Assembly (NCBI GenBank): GCA_030600625.1
Contig: JAUVLS010000021.1
Coordinates: 1 to 11,285 of the forward strand
Direction: 5' to 3'
Source: Bacteroidales bacterium
Lineage (GTDB): Bacteria; Bacteroidota; Bacteroidia; Bacteroidales; UBA12077
DNA length: 11,285 nt
Shown piece by piece: positions 1 to 7,472 of the stretch. Below the pieces are notes generated by a model. That model made no database searches, was not told the origin of the DNA, and saw only the letters and a program-made list of their open reading frames with translations. A program made the translations under genes and the position numbers. Positions within the stretch are counted from its first letter, which is position 1. Each line of letters starts with the position of its first letter.

Positions 1-44
1 GAAACAGATAAAATTATAATTACTGAAAATATTATACGTAACAT
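1..44 (-). CDS. Possible N-terminus of a secreted or membrane protein (partial, runs off left edge)
   Basis: An ATG on the minus strand at 44-42 opens a frame that stays open to the window edge, reading MLRIIFSVIIILSV. A short start with one Arg followed by a run of hydrophobic residues is what the beginning of a signal peptide or first membrane helix looks like. It would be divergent from the alarmone hydrolase gene, with about 86 bp between the two starts, which is a normal promoter-sized gap. Only 14 residues are visible, and AT-rich non-coding DNA readily encodes Ile/Leu/Val runs, so this is a weak call. No family can be assigned. Confidence 0.25.
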   Translation of the reverse strand, partial: MLRIIFSVIIILSV

Positions 45-130
45 GACTTTTATTTATGTAAACAAAATCATAAACAAAAGGTTTTTATTATATATATCTT
101 ATTTAGTAAATTTAGGCTATATAATAATTT

Positions 131-694
131 ATGAATGATCAGACAAAAATAATTGAAGCAATTGCATTTGCTTCTGAAAGGCATAAAGGTCAGACTCGAA
201 AGGGAACAGGCAAAGTTCCTTATATAAATCATCCTGTAAAAGTTGCTCAGTTATTATCGCAATTTGGTGAAGATGATCCGAATTTAATTATCGCTGCATT
301 TTTGCATGATGTAATTGAAGATACGACAGAAAACGAAAAAGAAATTAAAGAAATATCAGGTTTGATTTTGCAAAAATTTGGTGAAGCTGTTTTACTTACT
401 GTACTTGAAGTTTCTGATAATAAGAGCCTTCCTGTCGAAGAACGAAAAAGATTACAGGTTGCACATACTCCAAAACTTTCTGACAGAGCCAAAAAGCTAA
501 AAATTGCCGATAAAATTTGTAATATTCTTGATATAAAAAATGATCCTCCGGAGAACTGGCCTGTAAAAAGAAAATTAGCATATCTTGATTGGTCAAAACA
601 AGTTGTTAACGGGGCAAAAGGCTTAAATAAAAAACTTGACAAGTATTTTGATCAGGTTTATAACGAAGTTTATTCTTTACTCAGGAATTCTTAA
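131..694 (+). CDS. MESH1-type small alarmone hydrolase (HD domain, ppGpp pyrophosphohydrolase family)
   Basis: The 187-residue protein consists of one HD hydrolase domain of the RelA/SpoT type and has no synthetase, TGS or ACT domain. It fits the small hydrolase class typified by animal MESH1 (about 180 aa). Visible signature residues are YINHP with H34, the HD pair H59-D60 in FLHDVIEDT followed by E63-D64, and D127 with N131 in KIADKICNI. The segment LPVEERKRLQV (100-110) and the C-terminal WSKQVVNGAKG (154-164) also resemble MESH1 as I remember it. Known members remove the 3'-pyrophosphate of (p)ppGpp with Mn2+, and human MESH1 also dephosphorylates NADPH. The substrate here is inferred. 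The start is the first ATG, preceded by AT-rich DNA with no Shine-Dalgarno. The stop codon overlaps that of the convergent antiporter gene by 4 bp. Confidence 0.85.
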   Translation: MNDQTKIIEAIAFASERHKGQTRKGTGKVPYINHPVKVAQLLSQFGEDDPNLIIAAFLHDVIEDTTENEKEIKEISGLILQKFGEAVLLTVLEVSDNKSLPVEERKRLQVAHTPKLSDRAKKLKIADKICNILDIKNDPPENWPVKRKLAYLDWSKQVVNGAKGLNKKLDKYFDQVYNEVYSLLRNS

Positions 695-2634
695 TAAGGT
701 TTTCCTACAAATCTTACTATCAAAAAAAGCACAAATAATCCGGTCGGAAATAATATCCACGATGATATTCCAAAAGCGGCAGGAATAGTTCCAATAATTA
801 CCGAAACAGCTCCTACTGTAAGTGCATAAGGCAGTTGCGTTCTTACATGTTCGATATGATTACACGAACTTGCCAGCGAACTTAAGATTGTTGTATCAGA
901 AATCGGAGAACAGTGATCGCCAAAAACAGAGCCTGCTAATACCGCAGAAACCACATTATAAAAAATAGCTAGTGATGCTTCATGATCGAAACCGGTATTT
1001 TGCGCAATTAACCACGATGCAGGCAAAATTAAAGGGTATAATATTGCCATGGTACCCCATGACGATCCGGTCGAAAATGCTACTAAAGCTCCCAGGATAA
1101 AGGTAACTGCAGGTATAAACTGAGGAGCAATATTTATACTTACTAAGCTTTGTGAAATAAATTCAGCTGTATGTAAATGTTTTGTTACCAGTGCTATTGA
1201 CCATGCCAGAACTAAAATAACAATTGCGGTTAGCATGGTTCTGAAACCATTTATCATGCTATCTATGGTAGCTTTTAAATTCAGGATTTTCTGAATAAGA
1301 GTAAGTGAAATTGCTGCCAGAACTCCCGAAATTGATGACCAGAGTAAAGCTTTATATGAATCGCTGTTGCCAATTATTGTGGAAAGTTTTGTTGAAAAAG
1401 CCAAATTCGTGTCGTGCCATACAGATTGGTCCCAGCCCGTATATAGTAATCCTGCAAATGTGCCAAAAATCACAATAAAAACAGGTATAGCAGCATTGTA
1501 CCATTTTGGTTTTATGTGTTCCGGTACATCAAGTTCGTTTAATTTATTTGAAAAAGTATTACTATCATCATCTAAGTTAATATTATCTGAAAGCCGTGCT
1601 CTTTTTTCAGCATTAAACATTGGCCCAAAATCAACCTGTTTGCGAATTAGAATTAAAATGAAAAGCAAGGCAAAAATCGGATAAAAGGCATATCCGAGTG
1701 AACTAAGAAAAATGCCATATGCACTTTCATTAATTCCTATAGTATTAATACCATCCTGAATATAACTTAATTCTGCACCAATCCAGGTAGTAACAAATGC
1801 GATAGCAGTTATTGGTGCTGCAGTTGAGTCAACAATATATGCCAGTTTTTCGCGGCTTATTTTCAATTTGTCGGTTACAGGACGCATTGTATTTCCGACA
1901 ACCAGTGTATTAGCATAATCATCAAAAAATATGGCGATTCCTAAAAGCCATGTTACAAATTGGCCGGAACGAGGACTGTTGGCATATTTCGATAAGATAT
2001 TAACAACTCCTTTCATTCCACCATTACGGGTAATGATATTTACCATGGCACCAATCAGCATCGAAAATACAATAATAGCCATGTGTCCTCTTTCGGATAA
2101 AGCTTCAATTATATAAGTATCAACTATAGCAAACATTCCTTTAAAAATGGCAGGAATTAATGCTGTATCCTGATACCAAAACATTGTAGCTGTACCGACT
2201 AAAATACCAATAAAAAGTGCGGTAAAAACTTCCTTAAAGATTAGGGCGAAAAGAATTGCTATAAGTGGGGGAATAACTGAAAACCACAACGGAATAGGTG
2301 TTACTTTTTTTGAATATGTATAATTGGAAATTTTGATTTCAAAATCCTGTTTTTCAGTAAATTTATAATTAAATGATGCGGTTCCTTTGATGACCCTGAC
2401 TTCAACAGGTTTATTGTTTATTTTAATCGTAACGGGATAACCTTCAAATCTCTTTCGGAATTCCTGATTTTTAAAATTTAGTTTTATTTCAGTTTTAATT
2501 CCTTTAACAATAATATTTGTCATTTCAACAGAAACATCATCCTTATTTAATTCCGGAATTTCCGGTATATCATTAGCTATACTTAGATTAATAAATAATA
2601 CTGAAAAGATTAAACTGAGATATATTTTCTTCAT
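691..2634 (-). CDS. nhaC: NhaC-family Na+/H+ antiporter with signal peptide and N-terminal extracytoplasmic domain
   Basis: This is an inner-membrane antiporter of the NhaC family, expected to exchange Na+ for H+ (some relatives exchange malate/lactate or amino acids). From ATG 2634 the protein has 647 residues. Residues 1-20 form a signal peptide (MKKIYLSLIF...LSIA). Residues about 21-112 are a hydrophilic, probably beta-rich domain, and from about 115 onward the chain is strongly hydrophobic with many membrane segments. Family motifs include FFDDYAN (236-242), VDSTAAPI (268-275), STGSSWGTMA (521-530) and FGDHCSPISDTT (571-582). A longer reading from TTG 2652 would put MLIES in front and spoil the signal peptide, so I chose the ATG. 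The core transporter is normal in length and the extra domain accounts for the excess. Ion specificity cannot be read from the sequence. Confidence 0.9.
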   Translation of the reverse strand: MKKIYLSLIFSVLFINLSIANDIPEIPELNKDDVSVEMTNIIVKGIKTEIKLNFKNQEFRKRFEGYPVTIKINNKPVEVRVIKGTASFNYKFTEKQDFEIKISNYTYSKKVTPIPLWFSVIPPLIAILFALIFKEVFTALFIGILVGTATMFWYQDTALIPAIFKGMFAIVDTYIIEALSERGHMAIIVFSMLIGAMVNIITRNGGMKGVVNILSKYANSPRSGQFVTWLLGIAIFFDDYANTLVVGNTMRPVTDKLKISREKLAYIVDSTAAPITAIAFVTTWIGAELSYIQDGINTIGINESAYGIFLSSLGYAFYPIFALLFILILIRKQVDFGPMFNAEKRARLSDNINLDDDSNTFSNKLNELDVPEHIKPKWYNAAIPVFIVIFGTFAGLLYTGWDQSVWHDTNLAFSTKLSTIIGNSDSYKALLWSSISGVLAAISLTLIQKILNLKATIDSMINGFRTMLTAIVILVLAWSIALVTKHLHTAEFISQSLVSINIAPQFIPAVTFILGALVAFSTGSSWGTMAILYPLILPASWLIAQNTGFDHEASLAIFYNVVSAVLAGSVFGDHCSPISDTTILSSLASSCNHIEHVRTQLPYALTVGAVSVIIGTIPAAFGISSWILFPTGLFVLFLIVRFVGKPY

Positions 2635-2893
2635 TAAGGATTCTATTAGCAACTATTATTTGAAAAATTACATCTCTAAAATAGAGAAAAAAAAGAAATT
2701 TTCGTATTTTTTTGACACTGTACTTTAAATTTGATTTAAGTTTTATAAACGTTTAAAAACTCGATTACATCGACATTAACTTGTGATTAAGCAGAAATAA
2801 CTTGATTATTAATATGTTAATATTGCTTATAATTTGCTTTAAATTTTGATTTTAAACTAAAAAGCACTAATTTGTATTTGTAATATTTGAATC
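2635..2893. other. Divergent intergenic region (nhaC / yqgE) with a small palindrome and weak promoter candidates
   Basis: No coding frame of any quality is seen in these 259 bp, which must hold the promoters of both the antiporter (-) and the YqgE gene (+). A perfect 10-bp palindrome TAAACGTTTA lies at 2746-2755. With one slip it extends on both sides to GTTTT...AAAAC (2740-2760). CTCTA/TAGAG arms around three bases lie near 2674-2686. On the plus strand TAAATTTG (2726-2733) matches the Bacteroidetes -7 consensus exactly but lacks a TTTG box 19-21 bp upstream. A second candidate has TTTG at 2845-2848 spaced 19 bp from TAATTTG (2868-2874), which is one base short of consensus and would give a very short leader. 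Neither promoter is secure. Confidence 0.4.
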
Positions 2894-3487
2894 ATGGGAA
2901 TGTATCTCGATTTTGATTTTCTGAATATTGAACACGAAAATCTGGCTCCCAAACAAGGTCGGATACTAATATCAGAACCATTATTGTCCGATACGTATTT
3001 TAAACGATCGGTAATATTAATTACTGAATATTCGGAAAAAGGAGCAGTAGGTTTCGTTTTGAATAAATCTGTTGATATACCAATCAACGAGATTCTTTCT
3101 GATTTCCCTGATTTTAAAGCTAAAGTGTATGTTGGAGGTCCTGTAGCAAAGGACACTATTCATTTTTTACATACACTTGGAGAATTAGTTCCGAATTCGG
3201 TTCATGTACTGGATAATATATATTGGGGCGGTGATTTCGATGTTTTAAAAGAATTAATTAACGAAGGAATTATTGAACCATCGCAAGTCAGATTTTTCCT
3301 GGGATATTCCGGATGGAGCCCTGACCAACTGGAAGGCGAAATTGAAAATAATGCCTGGCTGGTAACACGAGTTGAATCATCGAAAATTATGTCGGGCGAT
3401 AAGGATATATGGAAAAAAACTTTAGATGAACTAGGTAAGAAATATAAAATCTGGTCGAACTTCCCTGAAAATCCTGCAATGAATTAA
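2894..3487 (+). CDS. yqgE: YqgE/AlgH family protein (DUF179/UPF0301)
   Basis: The 197-residue protein is a full-length, single-domain member of the YqgE/AlgH family, slightly longer than the usual ~187 aa. Diagnostic stretches are GRILISEPLLSDTYFKRSVI (22-41), GAVGFVLNKS (50-59), VGGPV (80-84) with FLHTLG (91-96), and LGYSGWSPDQLEGEI (136-150) followed by NAWLV. The C-terminal KYKIWSNFPENPAMN matches the form of the tail I associate with Bacteroidetes homologues. The molecular function of the family is unknown. AlgH was named for a role in alginate regulation in Pseudomonas, which should not be carried over here. A second in-frame ATG lies two codons downstream (2900), so the start is uncertain by two residues. 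Its stop overlaps that of the convergent aminotransferase gene. Confidence 0.92.
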   Translation: MGMYLDFDFLNIEHENLAPKQGRILISEPLLSDTYFKRSVILITEYSEKGAVGFVLNKSVDIPINEILSDFPDFKAKVYVGGPVAKDTIHFLHTLGELVPNSVHVLDNIYWGGDFDVLKELINEGIIEPSQVRFFLGYSGWSPDQLEGEIENNAWLVTRVESSKIMSGDKDIWKKTLDELGKKYKIWSNFPENPAMN

Positions 3488-4350
3488 TGTGATCCATTTT
3501 TAAAAGCAAGCATATTTAATTTATCAATAAACTGACGAGCAATGTTATTAAAATATCGCCTGTCTTTATATGCCAGAACCCATCTTATACCCGAAATACT
3601 ATTCGTGAAAAATATTTCATCTGCACTTAACAGGTAAGTTTCTTTTAATGAATTTTCAAATTCTATTTTTAATCCGTTTGAATCGGCGATTTTAAGGATC
3701 TGTTTACGCATTATTCCTGCTACCGGACCATCTTTCAGAGGAGGAGTAGAAATAGTATCTCCTTTAATTAAAAATATATTTGAACTGATTCCTTCAATAA
3801 TATTTCCACAATCATTTAATAAAATACAATCACCTAAATTATTTTCTTTAGCGTAAATTCCTGCCATTACAAATAGTAAAGCATTTGCCGATTTCAGATT
3901 TGAGAATGTATTTACGGGCTTTTTTATGTCATAAAAAATATCAACGATTAAGCCCTTCTGATTTAATTCGTAATTATCGTTCTCGATATGTTCAGTGTCT
4001 GCTAAATAAGAAACATTATTATCTTCAGGGGTATATTTTCCACCCTCGTTTCTGAAAATACTTAGTCGAATACGAACTCCTTGGTATAACTTGTTTTTGT
4101 GTAGTAATTTTATTATTTCCTTTTCTATAAAACCAGTTTCAATTACTGTTGGAACTTTCATTTTTAAGATTTCCATGCCATACCTTAAACGGTTCATATG
4201 GTCCTCGAAAAACTGAATTTCTGTTCCATTAGCATGCATGGTTTCAAATAATGCATCACCATAACAAAAAGCCCTGTTTTTGAAACTTAATCCAAACTCA
4301 TCGCGAAAATGATATTCACTATTGTATAATATGAAGGAGTTAACTGCCAC
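3484..4350 (-). CDS. Class IV (fold type IV) PLP-dependent aminotransferase or lyase, PabC/DAAT-like
   Basis: This is a 288-residue enzyme of PLP fold type IV, the group that holds branched-chain aminotransferase, D-amino acid transaminase and aminodeoxychorismate lyase (PabC). Visible features are the N-terminal FCYGDALFETM (28-38), HMNRLRYGMEIL (51-62), the probable PLP lysine K153 in NLKSANALL, E186 and N191 in IIEGISSNIFL, the cofactor loop PVAGIMRKQIL (209-219), and the late EIFFTNSISGI (245-255). Size and the short N-terminus favour the PabC/DAAT side over BCAT, but the substrate is not decided by anything I can see. The start is GTG at 4350: an in-frame stop lies five codons upstream, and the nearest upstream ATG (4357) is out of frame. 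The stop shares TTAA with the convergent YqgE gene. Confidence 0.85.
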   Translation of the reverse strand: MAVNSFILYNSEYHFRDEFGLSFKNRAFCYGDALFETMHANGTEIQFFEDHMNRLRYGMEILKMKVPTVIETGFIEKEIIKLLHKNKLYQGVRIRLSIFRNEGGKYTPEDNNVSYLADTEHIENDNYELNQKGLIVDIFYDIKKPVNTFSNLKSANALLFVMAGIYAKENNLGDCILLNDCGNIIEGISSNIFLIKGDTISTPPLKDGPVAGIMRKQILKIADSNGLKIEFENSLKETYLLSADEIFFTNSISGIRWVLAYKDRRYFNNIARQFIDKLNMLAFKNGSH

Positions 4351-4388
4351 TAAACATGAATTTTAAAATACTTTACTGTTATTCTATC

Positions 4389-4427
4389 GGTTGGTGTATG
4401 AAGCGTTGGGCATTTAAAAGCACTTCA
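4389..4427. repeat. Left flanking repeat of the R-M cassette (G-rich, hairpin-forming)
   Basis: The gap between the endonuclease stop and the aminotransferase start (4351-4479) holds no gene. It contains GGTTGGTGTATGAA (4389-4402), which resembles GGCTGGTAGTATGAA (7598-7612) beyond the other end of the cassette with one substitution and one inserted base. In both copies the GTATGAA leads into a weak hairpin with a CATTT in the loop. Here the arms are TGAAG (4399-4403) and CTTCA (4423-4427). The right copy has TGAAA and TTTCA, so the fifth pair changes together. The element also contains GCGTTGG (4403-4409), found again at 7553-7559. The match is short and could be chance. Confidence 0.35.
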
Positions 4428-4479
4428 TTTTCAGTTTATTACTATCTTTATATATATGCACTAACTTTGGTTTAATCAT

Positions 4480-5547
4480 TTATATCAAGGCTTTTAGTTC
4501 ATTATATCTATCAAATCTATATGTTCCTTTTTTACTGTTGTTACTTTCAAACGCTTGTTTATTGTATATTCTCGTTAGTTTTCTATCACCATTTATTTTT
4601 TCTCTAATAATTTCATTATTTTCAATCAATTCAAGCTCAGAAAAAAGAAACCATTCTGTTAGAATATCTTTATAGCGTTGATTTGTACGATTAACGTTAT
4701 CAGTTAGGTATATATATTTATCCATAAAGTCAACAGTTGAAATTATATTGATTATTTCAAGTATTTGCTCCATTGTTTGAGTTTCTCCCGATAGGAAGTC
4801 CCATAATTCTGATGCTACAAGTGTTTCATCTTTATCAAAATACTTAGTCATATTAATGATTTGACCTAAAAATCTATCTTTATCAAAACTTGTTTCAGAT
4901 TCATTCTCTGTATCAACTGTTGGGTCAAATGGGAATCCCATATAAAACTTAATATTTTTTTCTGGGAATTTTCTATATAATGCTGCTTTACCTTCTAAAA
5001 TCTTTTGTTTTTCTCCTTTCATTTCTCCTGAATTCGGTTTAACCGATTTTAATTCGATTGCACATGCCGAATCATCATCCATAATAAACACATCTGCAGA
5101 AAAATCCATTGCATTTATTAAAGCATCATTATAATTTGCGAACAGCAGTTGATTTTCGGTATCTAAATTTGGTTCTTTTGTGGAAGTACTAAGGTCGGCA
5201 ATAATTTTACTTATATGATTTCTTTGTGGTTGCGTAATTTTTAAATTACCTAATCTTCCTGATGTATATTCTCTTTTTTCTCCGTGACTAGTATGATGAG
5301 CAATATTTTCAAAAAATGTTTGACCAAGAGTTGTGTTTAAACCTTGTAACCAACTGCTTAATGAAATAAAAAACGGTATGTCAGAAACTTTACCGTCAAA
5401 CTTATCTGTAAAAGCATTTAAAAATGCTTTGTGAAATGGTGCATTTCTATTTTGCGATGCATCTTCTGGGAAGCTGTCAAACCTGCTAACAAGTGTTTTT
5501 ATCACTTCTGTTACTATTCTTTCTTTGATTCTATTATCTAATGCCAT
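4480..5547 (-). CDS. Type II restriction endonuclease, TdeIII/MjaII-like (PD-(D/E)xK)
   Basis: The 355-residue protein looks like a member of the TdeIII family of type II restriction endonucleases, whose named members are reported to recognise GGNCC. The recognition site here is therefore only inferred. A clear PD-(D/E)xK core is present: D152 in FSADVF, then E165 and K167 in CAIELKSVKPN, with a possible upstream acid E80 in TFFENIAHH. The stretch GEMKGEKQKILEGKAAL (174-190) and YMGFPFDPT (202-210) follow the core as I remember from this family. The protein appears intact. Its ATG overlaps the stop of the methyltransferase by one base (TAATG), so it is the last gene of the cassette and is probably translated by re-initiation. 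That arrangement lets methylase be made first. No terminator is obvious downstream. Confidence 0.85.
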   Translation of the reverse strand: MALDNRIKERIVTEVIKTLVSRFDSFPEDASQNRNAPFHKAFLNAFTDKFDGKVSDIPFFISLSSWLQGLNTTLGQTFFENIAHHTSHGEKREYTSGRLGNLKITQPQRNHISKIIADLSTSTKEPNLDTENQLLFANYNDALINAMDFSADVFIMDDDSACAIELKSVKPNSGEMKGEKQKILEGKAALYRKFPEKNIKFYMGFPFDPTVDTENESETSFDKDRFLGQIINMTKYFDKDETLVASELWDFLSGETQTMEQILEIINIISTVDFMDKYIYLTDNVNRTNQRYKDILTEWFLFSELELIENNEIIREKINGDRKLTRIYNKQAFESNNSKKGTYRFDRYNELKALI

Positions 5548-7127
5548 TATTTATTTCCCTTTAAATGAAATATTATCTCTGCATATACATTTCTATCTTT
5601 TTCAACACGATTTAATACAGGTCTTTTATACTGATTTACAATTTTCATTCCTGTCATTTTTGCAATTTTTGGGTATAAACCGTATTTATCATTGGCGACC
5701 AAAAAAACATCATAATCGTCTTTCAGGTATTTTTTACTATTTGATAAAACTTCTGCAATTCCTTTGGCGTAACTTTCTCTTGCTTCTCGTCCTTGACCTT
5801 TGTACAAAGGTCCTATTTCTAACTCGTCTCTTCGTTCAAAACCAAACAAATCGTATGAATAGGCGTGTTGTTCGTGATAGTCAATTAATCCAACATATGG
5901 TGGACTTGAAAAAATTCCGTCAATTTTTCGCTCTTTTACCTGTTTATAAAACTTAGGCATTCTTTGTTCTAATTCTGAAAGAATATCAATATTGCGACTG
6001 TCTCCAGTTAAGCAAATTTGAGTAGTCTTAGTCCGTAATCTATCAAATTGTTCTAATCGCTTTAGAGTGTCTTTTGTGTAACGATTCCACCAACTATCTA
6101 TTGAAAAAAGAGGTTTACATATTTTTCCGTGTTTTTTACAATAGTAAGTTATGATTTGAGGTTCAAAAAGTGTTGCTAAATCAGAATGTGTTGTTGCTCT
6201 ACAAGAACGAATTGTTCTGCTTAAAACAATACTTAAAATACGTTTTGTAGGAATGTCTTTTATTTTCTTTATTTCGTTGAAAACAAAATCGATTTCATCT
6301 CGAACAACTTTTGTAAACCATTTATCTAAAAAAGTCTCTGATTTATCTTGTTTAAGTTCGATTTTATATTTATCAATTAGTTTTTGATAAATTTGTAAAA
6401 AGTCCTGTTCTTTTTCTTTACCATAAACTTTTTCGTTGATTTCCTTTTCTCGGACTTTATATTTAAATTCGGGCGAAGGAAAATATTTTGCATTGAAAAC
6501 TTTTAATTCTTCCAATAATTCTGCTTCAAATTCTGTATTGTTTTTGCTTTTAAGATATTCTTTCAGTTTTAGTGAAATTTCTTTTGCTGTTTCTTGAATT
6601 AATTGTAAGGTATATTTACCTATTTTAGAATTGCTTATTTGAGTATTAAAAGCGGAAATATCTACTCCAATTGCATTTAATCCTAATTCGCTTGCTTGTA
6701 CTAAAGTTGTTCCGGAACCACAAAAAGGGTCAAGAACAATATCTCCATTTTTAAAGAATGCTTCTTTTTTGAATTTATCAGTATGAGAATCTAAAAAGTA
6801 TTCAACTAATTGTGGAATAAACTTTCCTTTGTATGGATGCAATCTGTGAACATGTTTAGTTGTTTCAGATTCTTTGTATTCAGCAAATGACAAAGTCCAA
6901 TTTAAATCATCACCTAACTTATCTTTCCAACGTTCTTCTTTTGTTTTATTATTTTGTTGATAGTACTTTAATAAGTCTTCTTTTAAAACTTGTGTACTTC
7001 CGTTATCACCAATCTTTGGCACTCTTCCATATTGTATCAAATATGAAATATTTGAAGTAGTTACCTGTTTTTTTAAGTAATTTGTTGCCCATTTACTGGC
7101 TTCTTTTATATTAAGTAATTCTGGCAT
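5547..7127 (-). CDS. DNA methyltransferase (SPPY amino-MTase, probably N4-cytosine) with N-terminal HTH, modification partner of the TdeIII-like enzyme
   Basis: This is the modification enzyme of the cassette, 526 residues and intact. Residues about 5-58 form a helix-turn-helix of the excisionase/MerR-like type (NIKEASKWATNYL, VTTSNISYLIQYGRVPKIG, then VLKEDLLKYY). HPYKGKFIPQLVEYFL (97-112) precedes the AdoMet motif I DPFCGSGTT (133-141), with D156 in GVDIS as motif II. A region of about 215 residues follows that probably holds the target recognition part and ends with a Cys/His cluster YYCKKHGKIC (328-337). D376 in LTGDSRNID and the catalytic motif IV SSPPY (407-411) come last. SPPY favours N4-cytosine methylation, though m6A enzymes can also carry it. 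Motif I before motif IV with a long insert is an alpha-like order. Start and stop both overlap their neighbours by one base (TAATG). Confidence 0.9.
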   Translation of the reverse strand: MPELLNIKEASKWATNYLKKQVTTSNISYLIQYGRVPKIGDNGSTQVLKEDLLKYYQQNNKTKEERWKDKLGDDLNWTLSFAEYKESETTKHVHRLHPYKGKFIPQLVEYFLDSHTDKFKKEAFFKNGDIVLDPFCGSGTTLVQASELGLNAIGVDISAFNTQISNSKIGKYTLQLIQETAKEISLKLKEYLKSKNNTEFEAELLEELKVFNAKYFPSPEFKYKVREKEINEKVYGKEKEQDFLQIYQKLIDKYKIELKQDKSETFLDKWFTKVVRDEIDFVFNEIKKIKDIPTKRILSIVLSRTIRSCRATTHSDLATLFEPQIITYYCKKHGKICKPLFSIDSWWNRYTKDTLKRLEQFDRLRTKTTQICLTGDSRNIDILSELEQRMPKFYKQVKERKIDGIFSSPPYVGLIDYHEQHAYSYDLFGFERRDELEIGPLYKGQGREARESYAKGIAEVLSNSKKYLKDDYDVFLVANDKYGLYPKIAKMTGMKIVNQYKRPVLNRVEKDRNVYAEIIFHLKGNK

Positions 7128-7453
7128 TAGAAATTAAATTTAGATTGTGATAAATTCTTTTGTTTTAAGTATTCAATTTTTTGTTCGGCTAAAACAAAAA
7201 CTTCATTATTGCAGTTAGTGTCATATAGTTTTTTTGCTATAAAATCACTATAAAATTCTGCTTTTAGTTTGTCAAATTCAAGGTCGAAAATTGATGCTAA
7301 TTTTACCAATCGTTTTTCATCAAATTCTCGTTTCCCGTTTTCTATTTTACTCAAATTTGCAGAATCTAAATCAAGTTTAGCCGCAAGTTGTGTTAATGTA
7401 AATTCGTTTTCAGTTCGTAATTTTCTTATATATTCTCCAAATGTTTCTTTCAT
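7127..7453 (-). CDS. XRE-family transcriptional regulator, putative controller protein of the R-M cassette
   Basis: From ATG 7453 the protein is 108 residues long. Residues about 5-62 are a Cro/C1-type helix-turn-helix: FGEYIRKLRTENEFTL leads into TQLAAKLDLDSANLSKIENG (21-40). The charged C-terminal part (about 65-108) is probably helical and is longer than in classic C proteins (about 80 aa). It opens the three-gene cassette and its stop overlaps the methyltransferase start as TAATG, which supports a role as controller of the R-M genes. A longer reading from TTG 7489 adds 12 polar residues. I rejected it because that TTG lies inside the likely promoter and operator (7473-7494). Autorepression through the palindrome at 7479-7493 is my inference. 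Confidence 0.8.
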   Translation of the reverse strand: MKETFGEYIRKLRTENEFTLTQLAAKLDLDSANLSKIENGKREFDEKRLVKLASIFDLEFDKLKAEFYSDFIAKKLYDTNCNNEVFVLAEQKIEYLKQKNLSQSKFNF

Positions 7454-7472
7454 TTGACTTTTTGTTTTAGAC

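Noticed and set aside
1..138. Open plus-strand frame from the left edge to a TGA at 136-138
   Set aside because: Its 45 codons give an Ile/Tyr/Asn-rich product with no recognisable pattern, and it would overlap the start of the alarmone hydrolase gene. In DNA this AT-rich an open stretch of this length is not rare.
2635..2652. Longer start (TTG 2652) for the NhaC protein
   Set aside because: It adds residues in front of a good signal peptide starting at ATG 2634.
2711..2733. TTTGACA followed by TAAATTTG as a promoter
   Set aside because: The two boxes are only about 11 bp apart, too close for either a sigma70 or a Bacteroidetes promoter. The TAAATTTG box alone is mentioned as a weak candidate.
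2857..3156. Antisense reading frame over the yqgE gene
   Set aside because: It runs opposite a strongly conserved gene and has no recognisable domain. It is explained by the codon pattern of yqgE.
4405..4411. GTTGGGC, matching the integron attC core GTTRRRY
   Set aside because: No matching RYYYAAC inverse core was found in the expected upstream distance, and there is no integrase. GTTGGAT at 7555-7561 also fits but such 7-mers occur often by chance.
5525..5956. Plus-strand frame across the methyltransferase/endonuclease junction
   Set aside because: It lies antisense to two well supported genes, and its Phe/Leu-rich product looks like the reverse of Lys/Glu-rich coding sequence.
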